DNA from: an uncultured Hyphomicrobiales bacterium
GTDB lineage: Bacteria; Pseudomonadota; Alphaproteobacteria; Rhizobiales; Beijerinckiaceae
Length of the DNA: 6,082 nucleotides
Reading direction: 5' to 3'
Assembly: GCA_903932565.1 (NCBI GenBank)
Contig: CAIZGQ010000691.1
Location: forward strand, 1-6,082
Shown: positions 5,706 to 6,082 of the stretch, one piece after another
Position numbering within the stretch: the stretch's first letter is position 1
Layout: each line of letters starts with the position of its first letter
Program-made: the position numbers and the translations under genes
Notes under the pieces: generated by a model
Told to the model about the DNA's origin: nothing
Seen by the model: only the letters and a program-made list of their open reading frames with translations
Database searches by the model: none

Positions 5706-6082
5706 TCACATCAACTTCTTTAAAAGCATAAATGCAAGTAAGCCACCTCCTCCGTACATCATCATCATCTGCATGTCGTTATTCGATTGTCGGGTTGCGA
5801 GTAAGTCAGCTTCTAACTGGGTCACAGCTGATAAAACGGGCTTCTCAAAGTTGTCGACTAAATTATTTCCCGCGATATCTAACGCGCTGATGGTCTGGTT
5901 GGTAGCCTGAGATACGGCATCTGTGAGTGCAGACCCGGCTTGGTTTACATCGGCAATTAGGAGGCTCCCCGAGTTGGCAATGGTTTCTCCAAAAACATTG
6001 GCACCAGCGTTGATTGTGTTGCCGATGGTTGAAGCTCCGGTATTCAGTGTATTTGCAAGATTTGTAGTGCCAGTTGCAAACG
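5706..6082 (-). CDS. Unrecognised protein with 11-residue repeats and a C-terminal hydrophobic anchor (partial, N-terminus beyond the window)
   Basis: The frame is open from the right edge (first full codon at 6080) to a TGA at 5706-5708, giving 124 residues. Residues 11-99 divide into about eight units of 11 residues (one of 12), for example TLNTGASTIGN, TINAGANVFGE, VNQAGSALTDA, VSQATNQTISA and LDIAGNNLVDN. Hydrophobic residues fall near the start and near positions 8-9 of each unit, the pattern of a hendecad amphipathic helix or coiled coil. A short Met run (MQMMMM) precedes YGGGGLLAFMLLKKLM, a short C-terminal membrane-anchor-like segment with a lysine pair. GC is about 46%, lower than the neighbouring host genes. 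The next gene starts 34 bp downstream on the same strand, so the two probably form one transcript. No family is recognised; a virion or cell-envelope fibre-like protein is one possibility. Confidence 0.75.
   Translation of the reverse strand, partial: FATGTTNLANTLNTGASTIGNTINAGANVFGETIANSGSLLIADVNQAGSALTDAVSQATNQTISALDIAGNNLVDNFEKPVLSAVTQLEADLLATRQSNNDMQMMMMYGGGGLLAFMLLKKLM

Noticed and set aside
1..6082. CRISPR arrays, tRNA or rRNA genes, insertion sequences and toxin-antitoxin pairs
   Set aside because: No regularly spaced repeats, cloverleaf-like sequences, transposase motifs or paired small genes of that kind were seen.

Overview
The window reads as an alphaproteobacterial, probably Rhizobiales-type, chromosome segment. 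This is inferred from the small exported DUF1236-like protein and from a C-terminal module typical of rhizobial-type L,D-transpeptidases. All named assignments come from recognising sequence patterns by eye; no database search was possible.

Region 1 (1-3964, all on the minus strand) is one likely operon. In transcription order it holds a fumarylacetoacetate hydrolase (FAH) family enzyme, a TctC/Bug-type periplasmic solute-binding protein, a cytoplasmic-looking ModA-like binding protein, TctB, and TctA. TctA is cut off by the left edge of the window. Gene gaps are 83, 69 (or 0 with an alternative GTG start), 19 and 4 nt. TctC, TctB and TctA form a tripartite tricarboxylate transporter (TTT) for an organic acid. 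The FAH enzyme probably acts on the imported acid or a product of it. The ModA-like protein placed inside the transporter gene set is unusual.

Region 2 (3965-4404) separates two divergently oriented units. It holds no convincing gene. It contains a perfect 12-bp palindrome upstream of the operon, four tandem 12-bp repeats, and a short hairpin overlapping the ribosome binding site of the plus-strand gene.

Region 3 (4405-4936, plus strand) is a single-gene unit: a secreted glycine-rich DUF1236-like protein followed by a textbook intrinsic terminator.

Region 4 (4955-6082, minus strand) is the most interesting part. The ORF at 4955-5671 looks chimeric. Its N-terminal ~110 residues form a hydrophobic three-helix membrane protein. 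Its C-terminal ~125 residues match the tail of a rhizobial-type L,D-transpeptidase, but the catalytic domain is absent. Upstream of it lies a partial ORF (5706-6082) with about eight 11-residue repeats and a C-terminal hydrophobic anchor. Hand-counted GC falls from about 59% (4981-5340) through 53% (5341-5640) to 46% (5701-6060). The simplest reading is that the edge of an integrated element, possibly a provirus encoding small membrane proteins, lies near 5335-5350 and interrupts a host L,D-transpeptidase gene. No phage hallmark gene is inside the window, so the viral part is inference.
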